This document shows, piece after piece, positions 30,357-40,526 of a stretch of 64,000 bases of DNA (positions are counted from its first letter, which is position 1; each line of letters opens with the position of its first letter). The notes beneath the pieces are model-generated. The model was not told the DNA's origin. It saw nothing but the letters and a program-made list of their open reading frames with translations, and did no database searches. Source of the DNA: Clostridiales bacterium (GTDB lineage: Bacteria > Bacillota > Clostridia > Lachnospirales > JAQSXR01); assembly GCA_029256575.1 (NCBI GenBank), contig JAQSXR010000001.1:59567-123566 (forward strand), written 5' to 3'. A program made the translations under genes and the position numbers.

Positions 30357-31229
30357 TTATCTTTCTTGTCCGAGAAAAAATAGTGCCATAGTGCCAGGGC
30401 CAGAATGTGCTCCAATTACTGGACCAACGTAGTTAATAAATACATCTTTTGTTCCGAATCTTTCTTTAATCATATCAGCCACATAAATAGCTTCTTCTTC
30501 ACAATCTCCGTGGCTAATGAAAACAGTTTGCTCTTTTGGTGTAAATGCAGTTTTCTCCATATTATCAACTAAAGCTTTTAGTGATTTTTTTCTTCCTCTA
30601 ACGGTATCGACCTTTACTAAGTGACCTTCATTATCAACATGCATTACTGGTTTGATGTTAAGCATTGTGCCTACTAAAGCAGTTGCTGCTGATACGCGTC
30701 CACCTCTTTTTAGGTGATTTAAATCATCAACCGTGAACCAATGACATAGATTTAGTTTGTTCATTTCAACGTAATCTCTAACATCTTCAATATTATGTCC
30801 TGCAAGCTTTTGTTGTGCAGCTAAATATACTAAGAGTCCTTGACCTAAAGAAGCAGATAGAGTGTCCACAATATAAATTTTCTGCTTTGGATATTTCGAT
30901 TTTAATTCCTCAGCAGCAGATAATGCAGAATTATGTGTAGTTGATAAACCAGATGAAAAGGATAAGCACAAAATATCTTTTCCTGATTCTAATATTGTTT
31001 CCATACTATCAATAAAGCATTGAGTATTAACTGCAGAAGTTTGACTATGTTCACCTTCGCGTATAGCCAAGTAAAAATCTTTAAATGATAACTCTCGTCC
31101 ATCTAAGTAATTAGCAAATTCCTTGCCTTTAAGTTCAAAAGTTAATGGGAGAACAGTCAACTCTAGATTTGCTGCCATCTCAGCGCTTAAATCGCAGGAG
31201 GAATCAGTCATAATTATAAAATCATTCAT
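30357..31229 (-). CDS. degV: DegV family fatty-acid-binding protein
   Basis: IMTDSSCDLSAEMA, LSFSSGLSTTHNSA, GAHSGPGTMALFFLG. Confidence 0.93.
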   Translation of the reverse strand: MNDFIIMTDSSCDLSAEMAANLELTVLPLTFELKGKEFANYLDGRELSFKDFYLAIREGEHSQTSAVNTQCFIDSMETILESGKDILCLSFSSGLSTTHNSALSAAEELKSKYPKQKIYIVDTLSASLGQGLLVYLAAQQKLAGHNIEDVRDYVEMNKLNLCHWFTVDDLNHLKRGGRVSAATALVGTMLNIKPVMHVDNEGHLVKVDTVRGRKKSLKALVDNMEKTAFTPKEQTVFISHGDCEEEAIYVADMIKERFGTKDVFINYVGPVIGAHSGPGTMALFFLGQER

Positions 31230-31421
31230 ATTTAGATCCTCTTTTCTTATTTAGATACTTTCCATATATTGTACCATAATCAATGTAGCATTGTAAATAG
31301 TGTTTTGGGGAAGAAGAAATGCATCATGAAGTTTTGAAAACTAGATACTTAAAACTAATATTAAAAATAAATCGTTCTATTAATGGAAACGTTCGCATAT
31401 ATTATTTTAGGTGGTGGTAGG

Positions 31422-32324
31422 ATGAAAAATAAAGACGAGCTAATGAAAATATTACCCGTTGAACTTAGAGTACATATAGAAAAATTAAACTTAAACTATG
31501 AAAAGCTGCAAGAAATAAGGCTGAGGGTAAATAGACCATTAATCCTAGTTTATGATAACAACGAATTAATTATGAACAATCAAGTTATTGCAACACAACG
31601 TTTATTTAATGAGCTTATGCAATATTTATCAAATTATTCACTTTATGCTTTTGAAGAGGAACTAAAACAAGGATATATAACGATTCAAGGAGGACATAGA
31701 GTAGGACTAGCAGGTCGCGTAGTTATTGAAGATTCGAAAATTAAAACAGTAAAGAATATTTCCTTTGTAAATATAAGATTAGCGAACGAAGTTTTAGGTT
31801 GTGCAAATGATGTTTTACCAACACTAATAGAAAAAGATAGAGTAAAGCATACAATAATAATTTCACCTCCTCGATGTGGTAAAACTACATTACTTCGAGA
31901 TATCGTAAGGCAACTTTCAAACGGAACTAAGGGAATAAGACCAAGATCAGTTGGATTAGTAGATGAAAGATCAGAAATCGCTGCATGTTATATGGGGGTT
32001 CCACAAAATGATATAGGTAAACGGACAGATGTATTAGATTGTTGTCCAAAAGCAGAAGGAATGCTTATGTTAATTCGATCAATGTCACCAGAAGTAATCG
32101 TAGTCGATGAGATAGGTAAAAAGGAAGACATAGAGGCAATTAGGTATGTGATTAGCAGTGGATGTAGTGTCATCTGCACAGTACATGGAAGTGATATTGA
32201 AAGACTTAGTGAAAAAGAAGTATTGAGGGATATGCTTAGCGAGGGAGTCTTTGAGCAGGCAATCATTCTGTCAAACCAAAGAAAAATTGGGGAAATTATA
32301 GGGATAACATCCCTTGTTAAGTAG
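31422..32324 (+). CDS. spoIIIAA: Stage III sporulation protein AA (ATPase)
   Basis: SPPRCGKTTLLRDI Walker A, VGLVDERSEIA; ATG 31422 with GGTGG upstream. Confidence 0.94.
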   Translation: MKNKDELMKILPVELRVHIEKLNLNYEKLQEIRLRVNRPLILVYDNNELIMNNQVIATQRLFNELMQYLSNYSLYAFEEELKQGYITIQGGHRVGLAGRVVIEDSKIKTVKNISFVNIRLANEVLGCANDVLPTLIEKDRVKHTIIISPPRCGKTTLLRDIVRQLSNGTKGIRPRSVGLVDERSEIAACYMGVPQNDIGKRTDVLDCCPKAEGMLMLIRSMSPEVIVVDEIGKKEDIEAIRYVISSGCSVICTVHGSDIERLSEKEVLRDMLSEGVFEQAIILSNQRKIGEIIGITSLVK

Positions 32325-32364
32325 ATCAAAAAATATAAAGAAAACAATGAAGGAGGTATTACGA

Positions 32365-32880
32365 ATGAAAATAACTGGTATCTGTATAGTTATGCTCACA
32401 TCAACTCTAATTGGGCTTATTCTAGGACAAGAGTTAGCTGTAAGAGTAAAGAATTTAAAAGTTTTAAAGAAAATTATGACATTACTACATGGTGAAATAA
32501 GATTTGCGATTACACCAATTCCAGAAGCCTTAGAAAACATATCGGAAAAGTCACCAGAACCTTTTAAATTATTCTTAAAAATGACGTCAGAAGAGTTAAA
32601 ACAATTACAAACTTGTGAATTAAGTCTGACCTGGGAAAAGAATATTGATAAGTATTTGAAGGATAGGGTAGTTACAGCAAAAGATCTAGAAAAATTAAAA
32701 CAACTTGGTTCAACACTAGGGTATCTAGATAAAGATATGCAGTTAACAACAATTGAACAGTACATGCAGCAATTAGAAGAAGATATTAATTATGCATCAG
32801 AATATTCAATAAAACAGGGCAAATTATACCGAACTTTAGGAGTGCTTTTTGGGATATTTATAGCCATTATATTTATTTAG
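32365..32880 (+). CDS. spoIIIAB: Stage III sporulation protein AB
   Basis: Position, N-terminal TM and LMTLLHGEIRFAITPIPEALENI-like sequence; ATG 32365 after AGGAGG. Confidence 0.92.
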   Translation: MKITGICIVMLTSTLIGLILGQELAVRVKNLKVLKKIMTLLHGEIRFAITPIPEALENISEKSPEPFKLFLKMTSEELKQLQTCELSLTWEKNIDKYLKDRVVTAKDLEKLKQLGSTLGYLDKDMQLTTIEQYMQQLEEDINYASEYSIKQGKLYRTLGVLFGIFIAIIFI

Positions 32881-32892
32881 GGAGGTAAACAA

Positions 32893-33087
32893 ATGACAAT
32901 TAATTTGATTTTCAAAATTGCGGCAGTAGGAATAATAGTATTAATCCTAAATCAAGTATTAAGAAATTCGGGTAAAGATGAATATGTTTCAATGATAAAT
33001 CTGGCTGGACTTATATTAGTTATATTTTGGATATTACCATACATTAGTGAATTGTTTGAAACAGTTAAACTGTTATTTAGTCTGTAG
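32893..33087 (+). CDS. spoIIIAC: Stage III sporulation protein AC
   Basis: 64 aa, two TM, operon position. Confidence 0.92.
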   Translation: MTINLIFKIAAVGIIVLILNQVLRNSGKDEYVSMINLAGLILVIFWILPYISELFETVKLLFSL

Positions 33088-33097
33088 GTGAATACAT

Positions 33098-33487
33098 ATG
33101 AATATTATTCAGTTATCCATAATTGGAATAATTGCTGTAATTCTAGCATTACAGTTTAAGACTACAAAGCCTGAGTTTAGTATCTTAATAAGTATCGGTG
33201 CGATGATAATAATATTTTATTTTGCCATTACGAAACTTGATATCGTACTATCTACGATTAATAGAATCCAGACGACCTTTAAGTTAAGTGATGTGTATTT
33301 GGATATATTGATTAAAATAATTGGAATTGCATATATAGCAGAATTTGCAACACAACTTTGCAAGGATGCAGGGTATGGAGCGATTGCCTCACAAATAGAA
33401 GTAGGGGCCAAGTTATCAATACTAGTTGTGAGTTTACCTATATTATTATCGATTGTTGATACAATTTCTGCTTTACTAAAATTCTAG
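33098..33487 (+). CDS. spoIIIAD: Stage III sporulation protein AD
   Basis: IIGIAYIAEFATQLCKDAGYGAIASQIEVGAKLSI. Confidence 0.93.
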   Translation: MNIIQLSIIGIIAVILALQFKTTKPEFSILISIGAMIIIFYFAITKLDIVLSTINRIQTTFKLSDVYLDILIKIIGIAYIAEFATQLCKDAGYGAIASQIEVGAKLSILVVSLPILLSIVDTISALLKF

Positions 33488-33528
33488 ATAAGCACATATG
33501 AAATTACGAATGAAAGGCATGATACCAA

Positions 33529-34641
33529 ATGAGAAAAATAATTATGTTAAGTATATTTATTTTATTTTTTAGCTCGTACACAGTTTATGCCACCAGTGAA
33601 GACGGATATACAGCAGATTATACAGATATACAAGGTGTAATTGACGACTTGGAAGATGAAAATGATATCGATTTTGGAAAAGTTGTTGGAAGTACAATGA
33701 CAGGTGATATAGATGGTGCAATTAATAATGTCACGGGCACATTCTGGAAGGCAATTCTTGGTGAGGTAAGGGCGAACTGTTCACTATTAGGCGAATTGCT
33801 TATTCTTGCTGTTATCGTTTCAGTGTTTACGAATTTCACAAGTGCATTTAATACAAGTTTTACTGGTGAAATGGGTTTTTTGGTTATTTATCTTGTATTA
33901 TTTTCAATTGTATTTAAAAGCTTTAGCAATTCAATCGCAGTAGCAGATGTAACTTTGAAAAATATTTCAATGTTTATGAATGTCTTAGTTCCCTGTTTTC
34001 TTGGATCTGTCGCAGCAACAGGGAATATAACAACAGCAACAGGGATGTATGCAACAATGGCTTTTGGAATAAACCTAATTGAATTATTAATTTCAAGAAT
34101 TATTCTTCCGGCCATAAAGATTTACTTGATTATTGAATTTATGAATACGTTTACTAAGGAAAAGATGCTTTCTAAAGCTGCAAAATCATTAAAACAAGGA
34201 ATAATGTGGGTGCTAACTTTAACAATAAGCATAGTACTTGGATATAACGGACTTAAAACAATCATGCTACCTAGTATTGATAATGTAGTTGGTAAATCAG
34301 CTAGAAGGTTAATGGGTGCAGTTCCCGTTGTTGGGGATGCCCTTGACAGTGCATCGGAAACGATAGTAGGTTCAGGAATGCTTGTTAAGAATTCGATAGG
34401 CGTAGGTGGAATTATTGTATTAATAATTATATGTCTTATACCTATAATGAAACTCCTAACCTTAACTGTTTTATATAAAGCAGCAGCAGCATTACTAGAA
34501 CCTATTTGCGATAAAAAAGTAGTAAATTGTATAGAAAACTCCGGTGAAGCAACAAAACTACTATTAGTTGCTGTTGTTGTAAGTATGCTATTACTTGTTT
34601 TAATGTTAGCAATTGTAATAGCAGGGACAAGGGTGGTGTAA
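33529..34641 (+). CDS. spoIIIAE: Stage III sporulation protein AE
   Basis: Signal peptide, multi-TM, VGKSARRLMGAVPVVGDALDSASETI, operon position. Confidence 0.93.
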   Translation: MRKIIMLSIFILFFSSYTVYATSEDGYTADYTDIQGVIDDLEDENDIDFGKVVGSTMTGDIDGAINNVTGTFWKAILGEVRANCSLLGELLILAVIVSVFTNFTSAFNTSFTGEMGFLVIYLVLFSIVFKSFSNSIAVADVTLKNISMFMNVLVPCFLGSVAATGNITTATGMYATMAFGINLIELLISRIILPAIKIYLIIEFMNTFTKEKMLSKAAKSLKQGIMWVLTLTISIVLGYNGLKTIMLPSIDNVVGKSARRLMGAVPVVGDALDSASETIVGSGMLVKNSIGVGGIIVLIIICLIPIMKLLTLTVLYKAAAALLEPICDKKVVNCIENSGEATKLLLVAVVVSMLLLVLMLAIVIAGTRVV

Positions 34642-34644
34642 CTT

Positions 34645-35244
34645 ATGGCAGAGTGGCTTCAGAATATATTTATATACATAATATTAATGACAATAATTAT
34701 AGGAATTTGTCCCAAAGGCCAGTATGAGAAGATTGTACGTTTTTTTGCAGGAATGGTACTTGTGTTTGTTGTAATTAACCCAATTCTTAAAATTGGAAAT
34801 ATAGAAAATCTTATCAATAATTTTGTAACACAAAATAAATTTGAATATAATATGCAACAACTTAAAGATAACCAAAAAGCATTTGAAGAAGAACAGTTAA
34901 TATCCATTATTAATATATATAAGAGTGAGATTGCAACACAAATTACAATTGCACTTGAAAAAGAAAACTTGTATGTAAGAAATATTGAAATAAATATAGA
35001 TGAAAAAACAGAAAGTGAAGATTTTGGTAAAATATTATTAATAAATATTGGCGCAGATACATCAAATCTTAAATCTTCAAATACAATTAAAGTAGATCAA
35101 ATAATAATTTCTACCGAAACATCGACCGAAGTTAAAACAGCAGAAGAAATAATATATGAAAAAAAGGTAAAAGAAGTTGTCATGAAATTATATAATCTTT
35201 CAGTTGAAAAAATAATTGTCAAGATATACGTAGGAGATGAATAA
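34645..35244 (+). CDS. spoIIIAF: Stage III sporulation protein AF
   Basis: Two N-terminal TM, operon position. Confidence 0.9.
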   Translation: MAEWLQNIFIYIILMTIIIGICPKGQYEKIVRFFAGMVLVFVVINPILKIGNIENLINNFVTQNKFEYNMQQLKDNQKAFEEEQLISIINIYKSEIATQITIALEKENLYVRNIEINIDEKTESEDFGKILLINIGADTSNLKSSNTIKVDQIIISTETSTEVKTAEEIIYEKKVKEVVMKLYNLSVEKIIVKIYVGDE

Positions 35245-35245
35245 A

Positions 35246-35800
35246 ATGAAACTACCAGAATTCATAAAAAAAATAGGTATTTGGCGTCTCGCTATTTTTC
35301 TAATAGCAGGTGTTGCACTAATGCTTTTATCAAACCCTGGAGGTGGAAAAGATAATGTAGTAGAAAATCCAGCAACAAAAACACAAAATATTATTCCTAC
35401 AACGGAAGAAGATGCAATAAGTGAACTAGAAAATAGATTAAAGGAAGTATTATCAAAAGTTGCTGGGGTAGGGAAAGTAGAAGTGATGATAACCTTAAAA
35501 TCTTCAAAAGAACTTGTTATTAATAAAGATAAGCAGATTCAGAGCTCCACTTCCTCAGAAAAAGATTCAGAAGGAGGCGAAAGGACTACAAATAGCCTAA
35601 CAAATTCCGAGAATACTATAATGGGAAGCACGGATGAACCATATGTACTAAAGGAAATGGAACCTACGATAAATGGAATAATCATCGTTGCGGAAGGTGG
35701 AGATTCAATCATAATAAAAAATGAATTAACTATCGCAGCACAAGCATTATTTGATGTTCCAGTGCATAAAATTAAAGTGATGAAGATGACAAAAAATTAA
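35246..35800 (+). CDS. spoIIIAG: Stage III sporulation protein AG
   Basis: LENRLKEVLSKVAGVGKVEVMITLKSSKE (ring-building motif); ATG 35246. Confidence 0.93.
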   Translation: MKLPEFIKKIGIWRLAIFLIAGVALMLLSNPGGGKDNVVENPATKTQNIIPTTEEDAISELENRLKEVLSKVAGVGKVEVMITLKSSKELVINKDKQIQSSTSSEKDSEGGERTTNSLTNSENTIMGSTDEPYVLKEMEPTINGIIIVAEGGDSIIIKNELTIAAQALFDVPVHKIKVMKMTKN

Positions 35801-35812
35801 GGGGGTACATAA

Positions 35813-36502
35813 ATGAATTTACTCAAAAAAAATCAGGTAGTTATTACCGCGTTAGTTATTATGGTCACAATAGCAGGATACCTTAGTTATACACAGAAGA
35901 ATTTGCCAAAAGATGCGCAAACATCTGGGAATCCAAACGCTAATACACCAGTAGTACAACAAAGTAATGATCTAAGTGCTGAAGTTGATGATCTAATCGA
36001 CGATGAGACACCAGACCTCACAAATGATGGCGCTGTAGTTGATAATGAAAATACAGCAGATCCAGTAGTAGCAGATGGAGAGAACACAGATCCAAGTAAC
36101 GCTGGAGAAGCCGTATTTACAAACACACAAATTACAGCTAGTGAATACTTTATTCAAGCCAAATTTAATAGAGAACAGGCTAGAGCAAAAGGGAAAGAAA
36201 CTTATTTAGAATTAATTAACAACCCTAATTTATCAGAAGCTCAGAAAAATGAAGCCATTCTTCAAATGTTAAACATCGCTGATAATGTAGAAAAAGAAGC
36301 AACTGCAGAAGATCTTCTACAAGCAAAAGGCTTTGTAAATGCAATGGTTAGAATTAGTGAAAAATCAGTAGACGTTGTAGTTACGACAGAACAATTAAAA
36401 GATGAGGATAGAGCACAAATAGAAGATATCGTAAAACGTGCAACGAGTTGCGATGCAGGTATGATAGTGATTACTCCTGTAAGATTTGAAAAAGAACAAT
36501 AG
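35813..36502 (+). CDS. spoIIIAH: Stage III sporulation protein AH
   Basis: N-terminal TM and C-terminal ring-building-like domain (YFIQAKFNREQARAKGKETYLELINN). Confidence 0.93.
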   Translation: MNLLKKNQVVITALVIMVTIAGYLSYTQKNLPKDAQTSGNPNANTPVVQQSNDLSAEVDDLIDDETPDLTNDGAVVDNENTADPVVADGENTDPSNAGEAVFTNTQITASEYFIQAKFNREQARAKGKETYLELINNPNLSEAQKNEAILQMLNIADNVEKEATAEDLLQAKGFVNAMVRISEKSVDVVVTTEQLKDEDRAQIEDIVKRATSCDAGMIVITPVRFEKEQ

Positions 36503-36540
36503 TTAGTGAATTCTTTAAAATGCTCTAATTGTCAAGATTA

Positions 36541-36585
36541 ATGGCAGAATGATAAAATACATTTTATCGTTTCTGCCATTTTATT
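36541..36585 (+). terminator. Terminator of the spoIIIA operon
   Basis: ATGGCAGAAtgATAAAAtacaTTTTATcgTTTCTGCCATtttatttt. Confidence 0.85.
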
Positions 36586-36707
36586 TTGTAAAAAATTATG
36601 TAATAAGGTATAATAGGAATATAGGTGTTTAAAAATTCATTGCAAAGAGAAGTATTTATTTGGTATAATGAGTTAATATATGATTATCCAAAATAGGAGG
36701 AATTATT

Positions 36708-37082
36708 GTGGACGATAAAAAAACTTTTAAAATTACTGGAAATGATCAAATTGGTGAAGTTCATATTGCTAACGAAGTTGTGGCTATAATAGCAGGATTA
36801 GCAGCTACTGAAGTTGAAGGTGTAGCAGCTATGGCAGGAGATATAACAAGTGAATTGATTAGTAAACTTGGAATGAAATCTTTATCAAAAGGTGTTAAAG
36901 TAGAAGTTGGACAAGATGATGTTAGTATTGAACTTGCATTAGTCCTTGAATATGGTTATAATGTACCAAGCGTATCAAGAACAGTACAAGAAAGAGTAAT
37001 GACAGCAGTAGAAACAATGACAGGTCTAAGCGTTACTGATGTAAATATTAAGATTGCAGATGTAAACTTAGACAAGAAATAA
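36708..37082 (+). CDS. Asp23/Gls24 family envelope stress protein
   Basis: GEVHIANEVVAIIAGLAATEVEGVAAMAGD. Confidence 0.93.
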   Translation: MDDKKTFKITGNDQIGEVHIANEVVAIIAGLAATEVEGVAAMAGDITSELISKLGMKSLSKGVKVEVGQDDVSIELALVLEYGYNVPSVSRTVQERVMTAVETMTGLSVTDVNIKIADVNLDKK

Positions 37083-37094
37083 ATAGAAGTTTTA

Positions 37095-37120
37095 AGGCGA
37101 GGCTTACCTCGCCTATTTTA
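37095..37120 (+). terminator. Stem-loop between asp23-family gene and nusB
   Basis: AGGCGAGGcttaCCTCGCCTATTTT. Confidence 0.7.
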
Positions 37121-37139
37121 GCGAAAGGCGGCATAATCC

Positions 37140-37541
37140 GTGACCAGAAGAGAAACAAGAAAACACATATTTAAACTTTTGTTTAGAGTTGAATTTAATG
37201 AAATAATTGAGGTATATGAACAAGCAGATAGCTATATTGAAAGCATACCGAGTGAACCAACGGAAGCAGAAGGAATATATATTAAGAAAAAATTAGAAGC
37301 AATCGTAGATAAACTAGAAGAAATAGATAATATTATCACCAAAACAGTAGAGAACTGGAATGTTGGGCGTATGGGTAAAGTTGATTTAACAATCATACGA
37401 CTTGCTGTATATGAAATTAATTTTGATGATGAAATACCAACATCAGTAGCAATAAATGAAGCAGTAGAGTTAGCTAAGAAATACGGTGGAGACGAATCTT
37501 CTACATTTATAAATGGAGTATTAGCTAAAATGGTAAAATAG
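37140..37541 (+). CDS. nusB: Transcription antitermination protein NusB
   Basis: TRRETRKHIFKLLFRVEF, DLTIIRLAVYEI, PTSVAINEAVELAKKYGGDESSTFINGVL. Confidence 0.95.
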   Translation: MTRRETRKHIFKLLFRVEFNEIIEVYEQADSYIESIPSEPTEAEGIYIKKKLEAIVDKLEEIDNIITKTVENWNVGRMGKVDLTIIRLAVYEINFDDEIPTSVAINEAVELAKKYGGDESSTFINGVLAKMVK

Positions 37542-37550
37542 GAGGATAAT

Positions 37551-38765
37551 ATGCCTAATATTTATTCTGTAGGACAAGTGAATCAATATATAAAAGATTT
37601 GTTCACTAGGGACTACCTTCTTAGTGATATTCAGATTAGAGGAGAAGTGTCTAATTGTAAGTATCATACTTCAGGGCATATATATTTTACCCTAAAAGAT
37701 CCAACTAGCTCGATAGCTTGTGTAATGTTTAGCTCTGATAGGGAACATCTTAATTTCAAACTTACGGAAGGGCAATCAATAGTCGTAAGAGGTGGAATTA
37801 GTGTATATCCAAGAGATGGTAAATACCAATTATATGCAAAGAGTATAGTTCAAGATGGTGTTGGAGCCCTATATCAACAATTTGAAGAATTAAAAGCGAA
37901 ACTAAATGCCAAGGGATATTTTGATCAAGACAGAAAGAAGAATATTCCGACATTTGCTAAAAAGATTGGAATTGTAACTGCACAAACTGGTGCTGCAATT
38001 CAAGATATAATAAATATAAGTAAAAGAAGAAATCCATTTATTCAATTGATACTTTATCCAGCGCAAGTACAAGGTATGGGTGCTGCTAAGACTATAGTAA
38101 GAGGTATTAATGTATTAGATAAAATGGATGTTGATGTGATAATTATTGGACGTGGTGGTGGATCAATCGAAGATCTGTGGTGTTTTAATGAAGAAATCGT
38201 AGCAGATGCCATATTTAATGCAAAGACTCCAATTATTTCTGCTGTCGGGCACGAAGTAGATTTTACAATATCAGATTTTGTTTCTGATTTACGAGCTCCT
38301 ACACCATCTGCAGCAGCTGAGATTGCAGTATTTGACTATAATTCGTTAAACAGTTCACTACAACAACTTAAATATAAATTGGATAATACAATGAGGCATA
38401 GGATAGTATATTATAATAGTTTAATTAAATCACTTTCACTTAGATTAAACTATCAAAAGCCTGATAATAAGATAAATCAACAGAAACAGCGTGTTGCTGA
38501 TTTAGCAGATCGATTAGTTTTTTTACTTGAACAAAAAGTAAAAGATAAGCGAACAAAATTAGAACTTCTTCACAGACGATTAGAATCCTATAATCCAGCA
38601 AATAAACTTGAAAAAGGCTTTGCATATGTTACAAACGAAGCAAATTTACCAGTTATTGATATCTTAAAAGTTAATAATGGAGAAATGCTAAAGTTAATTC
38701 TTGCAAACGGAGAATTAGAGGTTGAAGTTAAGAATATAAAAATCAAAAAGGAAGAGGTGAAGTAA
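37551..38765 (+). CDS. xseA: Exodeoxyribonuclease VII large subunit
   Basis: SVGQVNQYIKDLF, GRGGGSIEDLWCFNEE, SAVGHEVDFTISDFVSDLRAPTPSAAAE. Confidence 0.96.
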   Translation: MPNIYSVGQVNQYIKDLFTRDYLLSDIQIRGEVSNCKYHTSGHIYFTLKDPTSSIACVMFSSDREHLNFKLTEGQSIVVRGGISVYPRDGKYQLYAKSIVQDGVGALYQQFEELKAKLNAKGYFDQDRKKNIPTFAKKIGIVTAQTGAAIQDIINISKRRNPFIQLILYPAQVQGMGAAKTIVRGINVLDKMDVDVIIIGRGGGSIEDLWCFNEEIVADAIFNAKTPIISAVGHEVDFTISDFVSDLRAPTPSAAAEIAVFDYNSLNSSLQQLKYKLDNTMRHRIVYYNSLIKSLSLRLNYQKPDNKINQQKQRVADLADRLVFLLEQKVKDKRTKLELLHRRLESYNPANKLEKGFAYVTNEANLPVIDILKVNNGEMLKLILANGELEVEVKNIKIKKEEVK

Positions 38766-38969
38766 ATGGAACAAAAGAAAACCTTAGATGAAACGATTAA
38801 TGAATTAGAAACCTTACTTGGTAAAATGGAAGGTCAAATATTAAGCCTTGAAGATACATTTACTTTATATAACGATGGGCTAAAGCTCGTTAAATACTGC
38901 AACGAATCAATTGATACAATTGAGAAAAACATCGCTATATTGAATACGGATTTAAGTTCTGAGGAATAG
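38766..38969 (+). CDS. xseB: Exodeoxyribonuclease VII small subunit
   Basis: TLDETINELETLLGKMEGQILSLEDTFTLYNDGLKLVKYC. Confidence 0.95.
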   Translation: MEQKKTLDETINELETLLGKMEGQILSLEDTFTLYNDGLKLVKYCNESIDTIEKNIAILNTDLSSEE

Positions 38970-38979
38970 AGGTGGAGCA

Positions 38980-39867
38980 TTGTTCGATAAAATTTTTATA
39001 GAGAAAAAAGAAGATATTGAAAGAGTAATCACTCGTTATTTACCCAAAGAAGAAGGATATCCGAAAACTGTAATAGAAGCAATGAATTATAGTGTGTTAG
39101 TAGGTGGTAAGAGAATAAGGCCAATGCTTTTACGTGAGACGTATGCTTTGTTCGGTGGTGAGTCTTTAATTATCGAACCTTATTTAGCAGCTATAGAATT
39201 TATACATTCATATTCATTAGTACATGATGATTTACCGGCATTAGACAATGATGAATTAAGAAGAGGAAATCTAACTACGCACATAAAGTTTGGACATGCA
39301 ATGGGAATACTAGCAGGGGATGCCCTACTTAACTATTCATATGAAATATTGTCAAGTGCATACGAACTTTCTCCAATGTATATTGATAGATGTGCAAAGG
39401 CAAACAAATATATTTCTAAAAAAGCAGGAATATATGGAATGATCGGTGGACAGGTAGTTGATATTGAAGCAGTAGGTAAGACTTTAGATATCGAATCAAT
39501 CGAATATATTCATATGAATAAAACAAGCGCTTTAATACAAGCAGCTATGTGTGCTGGTGCGATTCTTGCAGGGGCAACAGTTGAAGAATTAAACGTTGTT
39601 GAAGAAGCTGCCAATAAAATAGGTCTTGCATTTCAAATTCAAGATGATATATTAGATATTGTAGGTGATGAAGATAAATTAGGCAAAGCTATAAATAGTG
39701 ATGCCAAAAATCAAAAAACAACCTATGTTACAATTAAAGGCATTGAAGAATCTAGAAAAGATGTTGAGACATTAACACAGTCAGCACTCGACAATCTTAA
39801 GGCATTAGGATATACAAATGATTTTTTATTTGCACTTATAGAGAAGTTAATTAATAGAATAAATTAA
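38980..39867 (+). CDS. ispA: Polyprenyl (farnesyl) diphosphate synthase
   Basis: VGGKRIRPMLL, LVHDDLPALDNDELRRG (FARM), FQIQDDILDIVGD (SARM). Confidence 0.95.
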   Translation: MFDKIFIEKKEDIERVITRYLPKEEGYPKTVIEAMNYSVLVGGKRIRPMLLRETYALFGGESLIIEPYLAAIEFIHSYSLVHDDLPALDNDELRRGNLTTHIKFGHAMGILAGDALLNYSYEILSSAYELSPMYIDRCAKANKYISKKAGIYGMIGGQVVDIEAVGKTLDIESIEYIHMNKTSALIQAAMCAGAILAGATVEELNVVEEAANKIGLAFQIQDDILDIVGDEDKLGKAINSDAKNQKTTYVTIKGIEESRKDVETLTQSALDNLKALGYTNDFLFALIEKLINRIN

Positions 39868-39869
39868 TA

Positions 39870-40500
39870 TTTATTAAAGACGCAGTATTCTAGTCTTCGT
39901 AATTAATCCCAAAGACGGGCCTAAAAATCCGTTTGAGGGCATATCGATGAAGTTCCTTGTGGGGGCTGGCGACGCCAAGCGCGGGCTTGTGCTGGGAGTT
40001 AAGGTATTAGGGCGATCCACAAAGGCATGTGGGCGTTGACCCTGGTATCGCGGAGACCTATGTATGTGGCATTTTATAGTGAAATGACTACGGCATGGGA
40101 GGAACCTGTCGCGCGGTGAAAGCTGTGGACAGAGTAGCCTGCCTTGCGTGGGGTTTAGGGGATAGCGTGCTAAGTGGTATTTTTCATTGGCCAATGGGAA
40201 ATACTACGAACACTTGAAACTTTACTTCGCAAAAGAGGCTAGGGGTTATATTACGATGTTAAGGAAAACTTCTAGACTGTTCTAACGAGATAAATGTGGG
40301 ATTACAGTGTGGTTATAAGGCGATCTAGCGCAATTGATGGTGACACAGTTGGTTCTGATTTAAAGGGAAACCACTTTTTTGGCGACGAAAGAGTATTGGA
40401 ATGGGAAAACCTGCTGGACCAGATGCCGCAAAATTTACTACACATATCGTCTTTAATAAATATTTTATTATAAGAATTACTATTGATTTTAACAATAAAA
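39870..40500 (+). ncRNA. ole: OLE (Ornate Large Extremophilic) RNA candidate
   Basis: ~600 nt GC-rich non-coding block between ispA and a small membrane-protein gene upstream of dxs; multiple internal stems (e.g. CCACAaaggcaTGTGG, GTATTTTTCATTGG/CCAATGGGAAATAC); genomic position and size match OLE RNA. Both boundaries approximate; the 3' end could be as early as ~40440. Confidence 0.86.
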
Positions 40501-40526
40501 TAAATAAGGTGAGTGAATTAATATAT

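Noticed and set aside
39874-40194. 106-aa minus-strand ORF in the ispA-oapA gap
   Set aside because: Low-complexity Arg/Pro-rich composition typical of chance ORFs in structured GC-rich RNA; overlaps the OLE candidate.
40401-40526. N-terminal extension of the OapA ORF (MGKPAGPDAAKF...)
   Set aside because: Overlaps the 3' part of the structured RNA and has no convincing RBS; the ATG at 40527 is better placed.
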